A DNA stretch of 64,000 bases from Burkholderia sp. 4M9327F10 (GTDB taxonomy: Bacteria; Pseudomonadota; Gammaproteobacteria; Burkholderiales; Burkholderiaceae), in contig NZ_SCNV01000030.1 in NCBI RefSeq assembly GCF_005503145.1, forward strand, positions 1 through 64,000. The letters are read 5' to 3'. The notes below the pieces were generated by a model. The model ran no database searches. It saw only the letters and a program-made list of their open reading frames with translations, and was not told the origin of the DNA. The translations under genes were made by a program, and so were the position numbers. Below are positions 63,591-64,000 of the stretch, piece by piece; the stretch's first letter is position 1; each line of letters starts with the position of its first letter.

Positions 63591-64000
63591 ATGAAGAAGA
63601 TTTTCGCTGCTCTCGCTTCTGCCCTGCTCGTTTCGACGGCCTTCGCACAGACTGCTGCACCCACTGCTGCACCGGCGACGTCAGGCGATCAACAAACTCA
63701 AGCGGCTGGCCAGGCCAACCTCAAGGCTGGCGGCGCCACTTCCACCGACGCAGCGAAGACCGACGCAACGGCCAAGCAAGCCAGCACGGGTGCTGAGAAA
63801 ACCGAGGCCAAAGTCAAGGCCAAGAAGACCGCGAGCGGAACGTCCCACGTACAAAAGGCCAAGGCTCAAAAGGTCAGCAAGAAGAAGCACGCCGCCGTTG
63901 CCAGCGCTGAAAAGACCAAAGCAAGCGGGGAAGCCGGCAAGGAGGCCAGCACCGCGCCGGTCAAGACCGACGGCGCAAAGACCGACACCACCCAGACCAA
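63591..64000 (+). CDS. Secreted Lys/Ala-rich low-complexity protein (3' end missing)
   Basis: ATG 63591 has AAGGAG 9 nt upstream and a clear signal peptide (MKKIFAALASALLVSTAFA, cleavage before QTAAPT). The mature part is rich in Lys, Ala, Thr and Gly, with KK and KTDA-type repeats and no Cys or membrane segment. The frame is open at the right edge. Such basic low-complexity periplasmic proteins are common in Burkholderiaceae, with unknown function. They may bind DNA, polyanions or the cell wall. Confidence 0.75.
   Translation, partial: MKKIFAALASALLVSTAFAQTAAPTAAPATSGDQQTQAAGQANLKAGGATSTDAAKTDATAKQASTGAEKTEAKVKAKKTASGTSHVQKAKAQKVSKKKHAAVASAEKTKASGEAGKEASTAPVKTDGAKTDTTQT

Overview
The window is GC-rich, densely coded DNA of a Burkholderiaceae bacterium, most probably Paraburkholderia. 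The evidence is the mix of small families common there (DUF3562, DUF3564, DUF2946), many LysR/IclR/MocR regulators next to catabolic genes, and an OmpC-like Gram-negative porin. The genus is inferred from recalled family distribution, not from a search. No rRNA, tRNA, CRISPR array, intact insertion sequence or replication origin was seen.

Layout. 1-613: start of a secreted Pro/Thr-linker repeat protein that runs off the left edge. 1168-5993: MFS transporter, a Rieske oxygenase without redox partners, a GT2 glycosyltransferase and cytochrome b561. 6445-9167: DUF2946, a secreted protein, CopC and CopD (copper handling), closed by a bidirectional hairpin. 9222-13574: methyltransferase, alpha/beta hydrolase and an MHS transporter divergent from a LysR gene. 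13584-16642: a gene graveyard, with a broken MazF/PemK toxin, a VgrG reading frame fused to the end of a MazE antitoxin, and a divergent efflux-pump/LysR pair whose adjoining 5' ends were deleted. 16730-20591: His-tailed DMT exporter, DUF3562, MocR regulator, a small membrane protein and a GNAT enzyme.

20667-34162 (minus strand) is the centrepiece: a 14-gene aromatic catabolic operon. It encodes a Rieske ferredoxin, a small recombinase-like HTH protein, the oxygenase alpha subunit, two SDRs (one lacking the catalytic Tyr and Lys), a cupin, an alpha/beta hydrolase, an IclR regulator, a ThDP enzyme, an aspartate-dehydrogenase-like protein, an aldehyde dehydrogenase, an extradiol-type dioxygenase, a ferredoxin reductase and an aromatic-acid-type MFS importer. 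Four junctions use the same 8-nt start/stop overlap. A porin (34599-35672) and a second, closely related IclR (35739-36695) lie beside it. A palindrome just downstream of a perfect -10 box is a likely IclR operator. The substrate is not recognised.

37007-49707: Tat-lipoprotein phosphoesterase, DUF4410, amidase with divergent LysR, dienelactone-hydrolase-like lipoprotein, the DUF3501/Fe-S protein/rubrerythrin set, DUF3564, RidA, and nitronate monooxygenase with its LysR. 49957-53006: a secreted GH79-like glucuronidase and an alginate-lyase-like protein. 53193-57590: LysR, M14-type deacylase, MFS transporter and metallo-beta-lactamase-fold hydrolase, which look like one import-and-hydrolysis unit. 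57650-61870: a GntR-controlled operon with GH88, a DHDPS-family aldolase and a dicarboxylate-type symporter, probably for uronate or unsaturated uronide use. The window ends with a GT4 glycosyltransferase and the start of a secreted Lys/Ala-rich protein.
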